The position numbers and the translations under genes are program-made. From contig NZ_DGLI01000006.1 of the NCBI RefSeq assembly GCF_002387895.1, forward strand, positions 22,739 through 86,738: DNA of 64,000 bases. The letters run 5' to 3'. Below the pieces are notes generated by a model, which saw nothing but the letters and a program-made list of their open reading frames with translations, was not told the origin of the DNA and ran no database searches. Of the stretch, positions 1 through 9,323 are shown one piece after another (position 1 is the stretch's first letter; each line of letters starts with the position of its first letter). This stretch comes from Clostridium sp. UBA4548 (GTDB lineage: Bacteria; Bacillota; Clostridia; Clostridiales; Clostridiaceae).

Positions 1-1038
1 GTGGAGGCCAGTTCTTGTAGTTATGCCATACTGTGAATCCAAATAAAATCCAAGTTCGCTATTATCAATTTTACTTGAGTTTATAGATATAGTAGAAGTC
101 CTATGAGAGATTCCTTCAGAATTATAAATATCTTTATGGCCATAAACATGGATTGTAGGGATACTTAAAGCACCTTGTATAAACTGCTTAGTTAGGTAAT
201 CTTCATGTTCTTTTATTGTAGTTAGGCCTTCAGAATTAATAAACTTAATTCCTTCTAATAATCCTGCAATTGCAGGCCCATTCATTGTACCACTTTCAAA
301 CTTATCTGGTAAGAAATTTGGCTGAAATATATCTGAGGAAACACTTCCAGTACCACCTTCGATAAGTGAAGTACAAATCTCATTAAACTCATCACTTATT
401 AAAAAACCACCTATACCCTGTGGCCCAAACATACTTTTATGACCAGTAAATGCAAGTGCACTACAATTAAGTTCATGGAAATCTAAATCTAGAACTCCAG
501 CAGTTTGAGCACTATCGATAATTAAATGAATTCCTCTTTCTTTGCATATTTTTCCTATTTCTTTTAAAGGTTGTATAGTACCAGTAACATTAGAGCCATG
601 AGATAGTATTACTAGTTTTGAGTTTGATTTAATTTTTTCCTTAAACTCATCGATGCTAATTTCGCCGAGATTATTAGAATTTAAAATATCTAGCTCAATA
701 GTTCCAGAGTTAGCTAGGTTATGTAGAGTTCTTAAAGTACTATTATGATCCATAACGGAAGTAATAACGTGCCAGCCAGGCTTAACAGATCCCTTTATAA
801 GCATATTTAAGGAATAAGTTATGTTAGGCGTGAAAATTAAGTTTTCAACTTTTTCAAAGTGAAAAAAGTTTGCTAAAGTATTTCTAGCTTCAAAAATTAC
901 TTTATTACCCTTAAGGGATGAACTAGAGGCTCCTCTACCAGGATTTGAACCTATATTTGTCATATAGTTCATCATAGCATTATATACAGAAGTTGGTTTA
1001 GGAAAGGTTGTAGCAGCATTATCTAAATATATTTGCAT
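1..1038 (-). CDS. Class V aminotransferase / cysteine desulfurase family protein (3' end cut by window)
   Basis: PLP-dependent enzyme of the NifS/CsdA fold. The start is ATG at 1038 behind an AGGAGG-type site; 346 codons are present and the gene runs off the left edge, so the C-terminus is missing. Visible landmarks are an N-terminus MQIYLDNAATTFPKP, the SHGSNVTG segment, the cofactor aspartate in IIDSAQTAG, and the Schiff-base lysine in ALAFTGHKS. The last visible residues, TTRTGLHC-like, resemble the active-site cysteine loop of the selenium-associated cysteine desulfurase-like subfamily. It is divergent from yedF and the DUF3343 gene, a neighbourhood known in selenium-using clostridia. I infer a role in mobilising sulfur or selenium; the exact substrate cannot be told from sequence. 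Confidence 0.85.
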   Translation of the reverse strand, partial: MQIYLDNAATTFPKPTSVYNAMMNYMTNIGSNPGRGASSSSLKGNKVIFEARNTLANFFHFEKVENLIFTPNITYSLNMLIKGSVKPGWHVITSVMDHNSTLRTLHNLANSGTIELDILNSNNLGEISIDEFKEKIKSNSKLVILSHGSNVTGTIQPLKEIGKICKERGIHLIIDSAQTAGVLDLDFHELNCSALAFTGHKSMFGPQGIGGFLISDEFNEICTSLIEGGTGSVSSDIFQPNFLPDKFESGTMNGPAIAGLLEGIKFINSEGLTTIKEHEDYLTKQFIQGALSIPTIHVYGHKDIYNSEGISHRTSTISINSSKIDNSELGFYLDSQYGITTRTGLH

Positions 1039-1488
1039 AAAAGTAAGTCCTCCTTATTATGTTTAATCAAGTTAATAGATTAAATAAATAGATATAAATT
1101 ATCTATTTATAATCCAAATAGTTATTATTGAATACCTTTGATATAATTAAATAATACACTAATAGAAATAAAATATATATGTATTAGTATAAGTATTAAA
1201 AAATAAAATTTCGCTTTTTAAATTTAATACGTTAACAATTTAAAGTGGTGATTTAAGTAATTCAAAAGTATTAGTTTAACATAAGTTTTTTAGTTAATGG
1301 TTAGAGAATTTATCTGTTTTGTATATAAGTTATTTATAAAAGATTATAGTCTAATAAGGTTATAGCTTATATAGTTAGTTATGTGCAAAAATTACTAATA
1401 TATATAATAGAATAATAACATAATATTAAGGTTAATAAAAATATTTAAAATTCATAAAAACAAAGGGGGAAGACGTTAAGTCGATATT
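1039..1488. other. Divergent intergenic region, about 450 bp
   Basis: Very AT-rich spacer between the divergent aminotransferase and yedF genes. It must hold promoters for both directions. A weak inverted repeat (ACTAATA near 1156, TATTAGT near 1183) is the only structure I see. No ORF with a ribosome binding site was found. Confidence 0.5.
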
Positions 1489-2082
1489 ATGAGTAATATA
1501 ATAAATTGTAAGGGAATGAATTGTCCACTTCCAGTAGTAAATACAAAAAAATATTTTGATACTATAGAAAGTGGAGCTAGCACTACTATAGTAGATAACG
1601 AGGTAGCTAAAAATAATATAGTTAAGTTTGCAGAAAATAGTGGATTTAAATATGAGATTGAGGAAAAAGATGGACTTTATCACATAATAATAACAAAAGG
1701 TCAGATACAAGAAGAAGAAAAAGCTATAATTAATGAAAACTTAAGTAATGAAAAGTTTACAATTGTGATTGGTTCAGATAAATTAGGAAATGGTGATGAT
1801 GACCTAGGAATAGCCCTTATGAAAAGTTATTTATTTGCTCTTTCAGAAGCAGATAAAATTCCAAGTAATTTAGTTTTACTAAATAGTGGGGTAAAGCTTG
1901 TTGTAGAAGGTTCTCTAGTGCTAGAAAGTCTTGAAAAATTACAAGAAAGAGGCGTAAAAATCGAGAGTTGCGGATTATGTCTTGATTTTTACAAGATTAA
2001 GGATACACTAAAAGTTGGTGAAGTTACAAACATGTATGCTATAATAGAGCTTATGAATAGTTCAAGGACAATAAAACTATAG
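1489..2082 (+). CDS. yedF: YedF family selenium-metabolism sulfurtransferase-like protein
   Basis: 197 residues in two parts. The N-terminal 75 residues form a TusA/SirA-like domain with the CPxP signature (MNCPLP, Cys12). Residues about 90-197 form a DsrE-like domain with a conserved VIGSDKLGNGDDDLG segment and a cysteine pair in SCGLC near residue 160. This two-domain form is the one seen in selenium-utilising bacteria; it probably passes selenium or sulfur as a persulfide-type adduct. The nearest ribosome-binding sequence (AAGGGGGA at 1463-1470) is 18 nt from the ATG, which is unusually far; an in-frame TAA at 1477 leaves little room for another start. It is followed 22 nt later by the DUF3343 gene. 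Confidence 0.88.
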   Translation: MSNIINCKGMNCPLPVVNTKKYFDTIESGASTTIVDNEVAKNNIVKFAENSGFKYEIEEKDGLYHIIITKGQIQEEEKAIINENLSNEKFTIVIGSDKLGNGDDDLGIALMKSYLFALSEADKIPSNLVLLNSGVKLVVEGSLVLESLEKLQERGVKIESCGLCLDFYKIKDTLKVGEVTNMYAIIELMNSSRTIKL

Positions 2083-2104
2083 ATACATAGCAGGAGAGAT
2101 GAGA

Positions 2105-2356
2105 ATGAACAATTTTTATATTTTAACTTTTAATAATACTCATGAAGCAATGAAGGCGGAAAGCGCTTGTTTAAGTTCTCAAATTAAAGTTGTTATGATG
2201 CCAACACCTACTTATATAACAAAGAGCTGTGGAATAAGTCTTAGGATTGGTCAAAGTGATATCCAAGGTTTAAAAGAATTAGTAAATGATAACAAGCTAA
2301 CCTATAAAGGTGCATTTCAGTTGAATGACAATGTACTTAAACAGATTGAGTTATAA
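2105..2356 (+). CDS. DUF3343 putative Se/S carrier-like protein
   Basis: 83 residues, single small domain of the DUF3343 family, described as a putative selenium/sulfur carrier. It has the typical FNNTHEAMKAE opening and a SCGISLR segment whose cysteine is the likely carrier residue. An in-frame ATG lies at 2099, but AGGAG at 2092-2096 is only 2 nt from it and 8 nt from the ATG at 2105, so 2105 is chosen. It sits directly behind yedF, probably in one transcript; the pair with the divergent aminotransferase suggests a shared pathway. Confidence 0.82.
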   Translation: MNNFYILTFNNTHEAMKAESACLSSQIKVVMMPTPTYITKSCGISLRIGQSDIQGLKELVNDNKLTYKGAFQLNDNVLKQIEL

Positions 2357-2668
2357 AATATAAGTGATTAAAATAAGTAATATCTTTTGTAGGTATTACT
2401 TATTTTTATATATTTAAGTTATAATATTATAAATGTTATAACTTAGTTTTGATTGTTCATAGTGGAATAGCTATAAATATAGCTAGATAATTATAGTTTA
2501 ATCACTGCAGCTTATATTAGAGTAAACATTTTAAAGTATAAGTCTTATAGTTAACTACAAACTGAATTTATAACTTATGATAATGCACTTTCCTTTAGGA
2601 AACTGATATAATATAATGGAATAAAATAATTTAGCAAAGACCAATTTCAGATATTTACTACATAATTA

Positions 2669-2827
2669 AGGCATCTGAAAATAAATAACAAGTCAAAGAT
2701 GTGAAGGATATTTTGAGTTAGACACGGAAGCAGGTTCCTTAGATAGTGGAGCTATCTAAGGGTTCTGTTGACACAGTATAACACAAAATAGACGAGCATA
2801 CTGACTTATTTATTTTTGAAGATGCCT
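2669..2827. repeat. Imperfect inverted-repeat element (MITE-like), copy 1
   Basis: In the 530-bp gap before the DUF951 gene. The left arm (2669-2694) and right arm (2802-2827) are imperfect reverse complements (AGGCATCT..AAATAA..AGTCA). Between them is a perfect 10-bp hairpin, CCTTAGATAG (2737-2746) with CTATCTAAGG (2752-2761). The right arm and adjoining sequence (2783-2829) recur at 20486-20532, sharing ACAAAATA, CATACTGACT and TTATTTTT..AAGATG. The rest of the gap is AT-rich with no supported gene. It could be a non-autonomous mobile element or a structured leader RNA; sequence alone does not decide. Confidence 0.45.
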
Positions 2828-2886
2828 AAAGCTACTATATAAAGTACTTAATTATGTAATTCATAAATAGAGGGGAGAATAATTAA

Positions 2887-3093
2887 ATGAAAGAGTTTGA
2901 CTTACATGATGTCGTTGAAACAAAGAAAACTCATCCCTGTGGAAGTAAGCAATGGGAAGTTATAAGAGTTGGAGCAGATGTTAAGATAAGGTGCTTAGGT
3001 TGTGATAGGATAGTTATGCTGCCTAGAAATAAGTTTGAAAATAGTATTAAAAAGATAATAAAAAAGAGTGAAGAAACTAAGGAAGTTAACTAG
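2887..3093 (+). CDS. DUF951 family protein
   Basis: 68-residue conserved Firmicute protein of unknown function. It shows the family pattern DVVETKKTHPCGSKQWEV and the cysteine pair in RCLGCDR followed by VMLPR, suggesting a small metal-binding or zinc-ribbon-like fold. The start ATG at 2887 follows AGGGGAGAA. A strong terminator follows at once, so it is probably transcribed alone or as the last gene of a unit. Confidence 0.85.
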   Translation: MKEFDLHDVVETKKTHPCGSKQWEVIRVGADVKIRCLGCDRIVMLPRNKFENSIKKIIKKSEETKEVN

Positions 3094-3095
3094 GC

Positions 3096-3125
3096 AAGCA
3101 GAGCAGTTTAGCTCTGCTTATTTTG
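3096..3125 (+). terminator. Terminator after the DUF951 gene
   Basis: Stem AAGCAGAGC / GCTCTGCTT (3096-3104, 3111-3119) with a 6-nt loop and a TATTTTGTT tail. Confidence 0.85.
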
Positions 3126-3446
3126 TTATGAATAAGAGGAAATACCTGATTATTAAGGAAAATCAACTTTTTTTACAAAAAATTTCTAAAATATTTAATA
3201 AATTAGAAAAATAATGAAGATAAAGAGATTAATTATATTCCAATTATAGGATAATACAAATATAGAATTCAAATTATAATATATAATATATCTTAATTTA
3301 TAAGTATATGTAATAATGTAAATATATAGTATAATAGAATATATCCATTTATTGTAAAAATGTTAACCAGTTGATTTTTCTAATATTGCATAAATATATA
3401 AAAATAACTAAAATAGATTTATAGCCTCTGAGAAAGGGTGGTTTAG
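3126..3446. other. AT-rich intergenic region, about 320 bp
   Basis: No supported gene. Long A/T stretches and TATAAT-like boxes (for example near 3330) suggest the promoter for the MazG-like to lonC run, but I cannot pick one with confidence. Confidence 0.4.
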
Positions 3447-3764
3447 GTGAGAAAAGAAGATTTTAATATTATGTCCAATGTTAAAGTGGTAGAAGGTTTA
3501 AAAGCTGAGCTTCTATGTGCTATAGGAGACATTTTTAAACTTTTAAGTAAGGGCAGCAATATAGCACATGATGCACTACTAGATTGCATATCCGGTGCAA
3601 TAATAATGTTATATATATTAGCAGAAAAACTAGGATATTCCCATCTAGCCGTTGATGAAAGTATGAAACGTAAGTTGAAAATTGGTATGGTTGAAGATGA
3701 TCCAATGGAAAGAGAGGGAAAAAGTTTAAGTAAGCTTTACAATCACATAAGAGAAAGAAGTTAA
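3447..3764 (+). CDS. MazG-like family protein
   Basis: 105 residues, resembling the MazG-like family of clostridia (helical; family relatives hydrolyse nucleoside triphosphates). The conserved core is LKAELLCAIGDIFKLLSKGS followed by DALLDCISGAIIMLYILAEKLGYS. The start is GTG at 3447 with AGAAAGGGTGG just upstream. It precedes the DUF2232 gene by 11 nt and belongs to the same transcription unit. The usual MazG metal-binding ExxE..D motif is not clearly present, so enzyme activity is doubtful. Confidence 0.7.
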   Translation: MRKEDFNIMSNVKVVEGLKAELLCAIGDIFKLLSKGSNIAHDALLDCISGAIIMLYILAEKLGYSHLAVDESMKRKLKIGMVEDDPMEREGKSLSKLYNHIRERS

Positions 3765-3775
3765 AGGAGGGAATT

Positions 3776-4774
3776 ATGGAAAAATCAAAATATAATACAA
3801 ATGCCATGGTAGAAGCAGCATTTATGGCAGTATTTATTATTGTTATTATAATTATAACAGGATATGTGCCAGTATTATCTTACTTTGGAACATTGATTTT
3901 GCCTATACCCATTGCTGTATTATTTTTAAGACAAAATTTTAAAATTACCATAAGTTGCATAGTAGTCAGCACTATAATCACAGCACTTATGTTTAATCCA
4001 ATAGTATCAATAAGTTCAGCCATAAGTTATTCTTTAGTTGGGTTAACACTAGGGTACTGTATTAAAAATAAGAAAAGTTCCTATTTTACTATAATGCTAT
4101 TAACTTTAGCTTGCATTTTAACAACTATTATAACTGCGTCACTATTTCTTATATTTGTAGAGAAGACCAGCTTAGTATCATCATTAAAAGAATCAATGGA
4201 TATGATTATAGGTAGTTTTCAAGCTTCAGCAGAGGAAATAAAAGGTTATTATGCGAATATGGGAATTAGTAGTAAACAACTAGAACAGATGGATAAGAGT
4301 TTAGCACTAATAAATATAGAAAATATGTTAATTTTTTTACCTTCAAGTATTTTGGCTTATAGCTTTATATCAGCTTATGTAAATTATGTAGTTTCAATGA
4401 TGATTTTAAAAAGGTTGAAATATGAGGTAAAGGAAGTTTTACATTTTAGTGAGTTTTATGTTTCTAACTTAATAGGAGCATTTTTAATAGGGCTTACTTG
4501 TATTGGTATAATACTAAGTGGAAAGAATGTTCATGGAGCACAATTTTTTTATAAGGCAGTTTTTGCAGTAATGGGAGTTGTTTTTCTTTTAAATGGAATT
4601 GCAGCAACAGTATATTATTTAAGAAGAAAGAGACTATTATCTAAGAGAGTTACTTTTTTATTAATATTCTTTTCTTTTATCTTAGGATTAGGATATGTAT
4701 ATTTTACCATTGGTTTTGCAGAAATGATATTAGACTTTAGAAGACTAGACCCTTATAGAATGAGAAAGGTGTAG
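3776..4774 (+). CDS. DUF2232 (YybS-like) integral membrane protein
   Basis: 332 residues with about eight hydrophobic segments, beginning with AAFMAVFIIVIIIITGYVP. It matches the DUF2232/YybS family, which in Firmicutes sits directly before gdpP and rplI, exactly as here (3 nt gap to gdpP). AAGGAGGG lies just before the ATG. The fold resembles substrate-binding components of ECF-type transporters, but its function is not established; the link to c-di-AMP metabolism is only positional. Confidence 0.82.
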   Translation: MEKSKYNTNAMVEAAFMAVFIIVIIIITGYVPVLSYFGTLILPIPIAVLFLRQNFKITISCIVVSTIITALMFNPIVSISSAISYSLVGLTLGYCIKNKKSSYFTIMLLTLACILTTIITASLFLIFVEKTSLVSSLKESMDMIIGSFQASAEEIKGYYANMGISSKQLEQMDKSLALINIENMLIFLPSSILAYSFISAYVNYVVSMMILKRLKYEVKEVLHFSEFYVSNLIGAFLIGLTCIGIILSGKNVHGAQFFYKAVFAVMGVVFLLNGIAATVYYLRRKRLLSKRVTFLLIFFSFILGLGYVYFTIGFAEMILDFRRLDPYRMRKV

Positions 4775-4777
4775 TTT

Positions 4778-6781
4778 ATGGATAATAAAGAATTGAAATA
4801 TAGCTTTTTTAACCTAGGTAGCAGTAAAGTTTATATGATGTTAATTGCTATATTAATAGGAATAATTTTTTACTTTAAACATTTTATAGTTGGTATTATG
4901 GCTTTAGTTTTTTATATTGTCCTTGTAGTTTATAATGTAATAACTATAAAGAATAAGAAATCCGAATTAAAAAAGTTTATTGAATCAGTATCTTCTAAAA
5001 TGGATATAGCAACAACAAGTACTTTTGTTAAATTACCTTTTCCTTTAATAATGGTTGGTAATAAAGGAAATATACTTTGGTATAATCCTAACTTATCTTC
5101 AAAGCTTGAGGGAGAGCAAATATTAGGAAAAAACATCAAGGAAGTAATAAAGGAATTTAATATAAAGCAGGTAATTGAAGGCAAAAAGGAAGTATATAAT
5201 AATATCCAAATAAGAGATAGTTTTTATGATATATACATCAATATTATAGATATTGAAATTTCAAGTGATGAAAACGATAAGATAATATTATTATATTTTT
5301 ATGATGTTACAGAAAAAGTAAAGCTATTAAAAAATATTAATGAAAATAAAGAAAGTATAATGCTCATTGAAGTGGACAATTTAGATGATGTTATAAAAAG
5401 TTCTACAGAGGGTACAGCTCCACAGTTAGTAGCAGATATTGAAAGAACTATAAACAGTTATGCTCAAAGCCTAGATGCAATGATTAGAAAATATGCATCT
5501 AACAAATATGTACTAACCACTAAAGATAAGCACATTGAGAAAGAAATGGAGAAAAAGTTTGAAATTTTAGACACCATTAGAGAGATTAATGTGGGAAATA
5601 AGTTAGCTGTAACATTAAGTATGGGTATTGGTCGTGGGGGAGAAACTCCTGCACAAAATCATGACTTTGCAGTAATTGCTAAAGACTTAGCTTTAGGCCG
5701 TGGAGGAGATCAGGTAGTAGTAAAAAGTTTTGAAAAATTGTCCTTCTATGGTGGCAAAACTAAGGAAGTAGAAAAGAGAACTAAGGTTAGAGCAAGAGTT
5801 ATAGGTCATGTATTACTTGACCTTATAAATGAAAGTAGTAATATATTTATAATGGGACATAAAAATCCTGACATAGATTGTCTTGGTTCTGCTATTGGAA
5901 TGTATAGCATAATTAAATCCTTAAATAAGGAATGTTATGTAGTTTTAGATGGTCCTAACAATGCAGTTAAGCAGATGCTGGATATACTTGATGAAGATGA
6001 GGATTATGTTGATACCTTTATTAATATTGAAAAAACTAAATTATATAAAAATGAAAAGAGTCTTCTAATATTAGTGGATGTTCATAATGAGGGGTATGTG
6101 CTTTCTATGGATGTGGTTAATTCCTTTGATAAGGTAGTAGTAATAGACCACCATAGAAAAGCTAAAGATTTTATTCAAGGAACTTTACTTAGCTATATAG
6201 AGCCTTATGCATCCTCTACAGCAGAGCTAGTAACTGAAATGATTCAATATATGGTAGAAAAGCCAAAACTAAGAAAAATTGAAGCTATTGGATTACTGGC
6301 TGGTATTTGCGTTGATACTAAGGATTTTTACTTTAAAACTGGTGTAAGAACTTTTGAAGCAGCAGCATTTTTAAGAAGACTTGGTGCAGATACCATAGAT
6401 GTGAAAAGAATTTTCACAGATGATTTAAAAGTTTACTTAATGCGTGCTGAAATAATTAAGGCAGCACAGGTGAAAAATGGAATAGCAGTGGCAAAATGTC
6501 CTCCAAATATAGAAGATACTGTATTAACTGCCCAAGCAGCGGATGAATTGCTAAATATTACAGGTATCCAAGCATCCTTCGTTATTGTTAAAATGGAAGG
6601 AGACGCTTATATTAGCGGAAGATCACTTGGTGATATTAATGTGCAGGTAATACTAGAATCCTTAGGTGGGGGTGGGCATATGACCATGGCTGGTGCAAAG
6701 CTTAAATCTATGAGTTTAGATGAAGCTACAGACAGGTTAAATGATGCCATAGATAAATACTTAAGGGAAGGTGAAAAGTAA
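4778..6781 (+). CDS. gdpP: Cyclic-di-AMP phosphodiesterase GdpP
   Basis: 667 residues, the usual length. Two N-terminal membrane helices (about 15-55) precede a PAS-like sensor (about 80-170), a degenerate GGDEF domain (about 175-300, no GGDEF motif) and a DHH/DHHA1 phosphoesterase. Metal ligands are visible: HKNPDID near 363, VDVHNEG, and the DHH triad at 457-459 (VIDHHRK). The C-terminal [11 protein letters not shown] loop is intact. GdpP cleaves c-di-AMP to pApA and so affects potassium and cell-wall homeostasis. Its stop overlaps the rplI start by 1 nt, so it is translationally coupled to the ribosomal protein gene. Confidence 0.95.
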   Translation: MDNKELKYSFFNLGSSKVYMMLIAILIGIIFYFKHFIVGIMALVFYIVLVVYNVITIKNKKSELKKFIESVSSKMDIATTSTFVKLPFPLIMVGNKGNILWYNPNLSSKLEGEQILGKNIKEVIKEFNIKQVIEGKKEVYNNIQIRDSFYDIYINIIDIEISSDENDKIILLYFYDVTEKVKLLKNINENKESIMLIEVDNLDDVIKSSTEGTAPQLVADIERTINSYAQSLDAMIRKYASNKYVLTTKDKHIEKEMEKKFEILDTIREINVGNKLAVTLSMGIGRGGETPAQNHDFAVIAKDLALGRGGDQVVVKSFEKLSFYGGKTKEVEKRTKVRARVIGHVLLDLINESSNIFIMGHKNPDIDCLGSAIGMYSIIKSLNKECYVVLDGPNNAVKQMLDILDEDEDYVDTFINIEKTKLYKNEKSLLILVDVHNEGYVLSMDVVNSFDKVVVIDHHRKAKDFIQGTLLSYIEPYASSTAELVTEMIQYMVEKPKLRKIEAIGLLAGICVDTKDFYFKTGVRTFEAAAFLRRLGADTIDVKRIFTDDLKVYLMRAEIIKAAQVKNGIAVAKCPPNIEDTVLTAQAADELLNITGIQASFVIVKMEGDAYISGRSLGDINVQVILESLGGGGHMTMAGAKLKSMSLDEATDRLNDAIDKYLREGEK

Positions 6782-7221
6782 TGAAAGTTATATTATTACA
6801 AGATGTTAAGGGAGTAGGAAAAAAAGGAGAGGTGATTAATGCTTCAGATGGATATGCAAGAAACTTTTTATTTCCTAAGAAATTAGCTCAAGAAGCCAAT
6901 GATGTTAATATGCACATTTTAAATAAAAAGAATGAAGCAGATAGAAAGAAAAAGCTTGCTGAAATTGAAGCAGCTCAAAAATTAGCTGGAGAACTTAGGG
7001 ATAAAATTGTTAAGCTTACGGCTAAAGCAGGAGAGAATGGAAGGCTATTTGGAGCCATAACAAGCAAGGATATTGCTCAGGAACTTAACAAACAACATAA
7101 TGTAGATATCGATAAAAAGAAAATTGTAATGGACACTATAAAGACTATGGGAACTTTCGATGTAGAGGTTAAACTATATCCAGAAGTATCTACAAAAATA
7201 AAGGTTGTTGTTTCAGAGTAA
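6781..7221 (+). CDS. rplI: 50S ribosomal protein L9
   Basis: 146 residues, normal length. The N-terminal domain [19 protein letters not shown] with [14 protein letters not shown] is the L9 signature; a charged helix (about 45-75) links it to the C-terminal rRNA-binding domain ending [16 protein letters not shown]. It binds domain V of 23S rRNA near the L1 stalk. It overlaps gdpP by one base (TAATG). Confidence 0.97.
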   Translation: MKVILLQDVKGVGKKGEVINASDGYARNFLFPKKLAQEANDVNMHILNKKNEADRKKKLAEIEAAQKLAGELRDKIVKLTAKAGENGRLFGAITSKDIAQELNKQHNVDIDKKKIVMDTIKTMGTFDVEVKLYPEVSTKIKVVVSE

Positions 7222-7245
7222 TAGTTGCTAATTTTAAGAGCCGAA

Positions 7246-7298
7246 GGGAGGAAATGCATTAGGGGGCTTACGGTGCCTTCTAATGCGACTTAATTTTG
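7246..7298 (+). promoter_or_regulatory. Hairpin between the ribosome binding site and TTG start of lonC
   Basis: GGGAGGAA (7246-7253) is a perfect ribosome binding site but lies 42 nt from the TTG start at 7296. Between them 7256-7267 and 7275-7286 form a 12-bp stem with a 7-nt loop. If folded, the effective spacing becomes about 12 nt, so the hairpin may bridge the site to the start. The same site also precedes a two-codon ORF, ATG CAT TAG (7254-7262). Confidence 0.55.
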
Positions 7299-9191
7299 AG
7301 ATTACAATCTATTAATGAATTTAATACCTTTGATTTTGATAAAACAATATCTGTAGACATGCAAGTAGAAGTAATGTTTGAACTTATGCATAAGGTACTA
7401 GACGAAGGAACAATAAAGGCTAGGGTGGTTAAGTATAAGCTACAAAAGTATATTAATAGCAAAGATATTTATAAAAAACTATATGCCTTAAACAAAATTG
7501 TTACTAATGGCAAAGGAATAGAAATAACTCCTAACAGTAGCAATGCATTAGAGGTTTTAGAAGCAACAAGTAAAGCTTTAAGTGATTTGGTAGCTAAAAG
7601 ATATGTTCAAAACAAAATCGAAACTCAAGTAGAACAGTACTTAATTGAAAAGCAAGATAAGTATGTAGAGGAACTAAGATTAGGCATCCTTAAAAAACAA
7701 AAGGGACCAGAGAATGCAAAAACATTAAAAAAATATGCGGAGTTAGAAGTTTTAGATTCTAAAAAACTTACAAAAAACATCATGTCCATGCTAAGACCTG
7801 AAGGTTTTTCAGAAATTGTTGGACAAGATAGGGCTATAAAATCTTTAATTTCAAAAATGTCTTCTCCATACCCACAACATATTATTTTATATGGACCTCC
7901 TGGGGTAGGGAAAACTAGTGCAGCAAGACTTGCATTAGAAGAAGCTAGAAAGCTAAAATATACTCCTTATGATAAGGAAGCTAAGTTTGTGGAAGTGGAT
8001 GGGACAACCTTAAGATGGGATCCAAGAGAAATCGCAAATCCACTTTTAGGCTCAGTGCATGACCCTATTTATCAAGGAAGTAAAAGAGATTTAGCTGAAA
8101 CAGGAATACCAGAACCAAAGCCAGGTCTCGTTACAGAAGCCCATGGTGGAGTATTATTTATAGATGAAATTGGAGAGTTAGATTCAACACTTCAAAACAA
8201 GCTATTAAAGGTTTTAGAAGATAAGAGAGTAGAGTTTTCATCTTCTTACTATGATCCAGATGATGAGAATACTCCTCAATATATAAAGTTTTTATTTGAT
8301 AAGGGAGCTCCAGCGGATTTTGTTCTTATAGGGGCAACCACTAGAGAACCTGGAGAAATAAATCCAGCCTTAAGATCAAGATGTACTGAAGTATATTTTG
8401 AGCCACTTTCAACTAAAGATATAGAAAATATTGTATTAAATGCTGCTAAAAAGTTAAACCTTAAGCTAGAGGATGGTATTGCTAAAGAAATAAGCAGATA
8501 TACCATAGAAGGAAGAAAGGCAGTCAATTTATTAGCCGATGTATATGGATATGTTTTATATAATAAAGGCTATAATGAAGATAAGGATACTCTTATAACT
8601 TTTGAGGATTTAAATGAAGTTATCTCAATAAGTAGGATGAAGCCTTATGAAGAGACAAATAACAATAGTGAAAAAGAAGTTGGACAAATATATGGACTTG
8701 GGGTTGCAGGATTTTTAGGCTCTACTTTAGAGATAGAAGCCGTAGTGTTTGAAGCTAAGGAAAAGGGAGCAGGAACTGTAAGGTTTAATGAGACTGCTGG
8801 ATCTATGGCAAAAGACTCTGTATTTAATGCAGCTTCAGTTATAAGAAAAATAACAAATAAGGATATTAAGGATTATGATATACATGTAAATATTGTAGGT
8901 GGTGGAAAAATTGATGGACCTTCAGCAGGAGCTGCCATAACGGTATGTATAATCAGTGCACTACTTAATAAACCTATAAGACAAGATATTGCAGTAACAG
9001 GGGAAGTATCTTTAAGAGGTAAGGTTAAACCAGTAGGAGGAATCTTCGAAAAAGTCTATGGTGCTAGAAGAAAAGGTATAAAAACCGTTGTTGTACCAAA
9101 AGACAATGAGAAGGAAGTTCCAGTTGGTCTTGAAGATATAGAAGTTCAGGTAGTATCAACTATCGAGGAATTATTAGATATAGTGTTTTAA
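7296..9191 (+). CDS. lonC: Spore-type Lon family ATP-dependent protease LonC
   Basis: 631 residues. An N-terminal helical region (1-150) is followed by an AAA+ module (about 160-450) with Walker A GPPGVGKT and Walker B VLFIDEIGEL, then a Lon protease domain with the Ser-Lys dyad at Ser543 (DGPSAGA) and Lys586 (GGIFEKV). It matches LonC, the clostridial form that has no LON substrate-binding domain. TTG at 7296 is the most upstream good start after an in-frame TAA at 7281; the next candidate is ATG at residue 22. The ribosome binding site is separated by a hairpin, so initiation may be unusual. Confidence 0.9.
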   Translation: MRLQSINEFNTFDFDKTISVDMQVEVMFELMHKVLDEGTIKARVVKYKLQKYINSKDIYKKLYALNKIVTNGKGIEITPNSSNALEVLEATSKALSDLVAKRYVQNKIETQVEQYLIEKQDKYVEELRLGILKKQKGPENAKTLKKYAELEVLDSKKLTKNIMSMLRPEGFSEIVGQDRAIKSLISKMSSPYPQHIILYGPPGVGKTSAARLALEEARKLKYTPYDKEAKFVEVDGTTLRWDPREIANPLLGSVHDPIYQGSKRDLAETGIPEPKPGLVTEAHGGVLFIDEIGELDSTLQNKLLKVLEDKRVEFSSSYYDPDDENTPQYIKFLFDKGAPADFVLIGATTREPGEINPALRSRCTEVYFEPLSTKDIENIVLNAAKKLNLKLEDGIAKEISRYTIEGRKAVNLLADVYGYVLYNKGYNEDKDTLITFEDLNEVISISRMKPYEETNNNSEKEVGQIYGLGVAGFLGSTLEIEAVVFEAKEKGAGTVRFNETAGSMAKDSVFNAASVIRKITNKDIKDYDIHVNIVGGGKIDGPSAGAAITVCIISALLNKPIRQDIAVTGEVSLRGKVKPVGGIFEKVYGARRKGIKTVVVPKDNEKEVPVGLEDIEVQVVSTIEELLDIVF

Positions 9192-9210
9192 AATATATTT
9201 TATAAATTTT

Positions 9211-9246
9211 AAACCCTGCTATAATTATATGGCAGGGTTATAATTT
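9211..9246 (+). terminator. Terminator after lonC
   Basis: AAACCCTGC / GGCAGGGTT stem around an 11-nt AT loop, tail ATAATTTATAA; weak U run. Confidence 0.7.
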
Positions 9247-9323
9247 ATAATTAATTAGATTTTAATACTTTAATGTAGAAATACTTTGCAATTTATTCAT
9301 ATTACTAGAAGGGAGATGATTAC

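Noticed and set aside
7254..7262. Two-codon ORF (Met-His) as a real leader peptide for lonC
   Set aside because: Too short to judge; reported only as part of the hairpin-spaced ribosome binding site.
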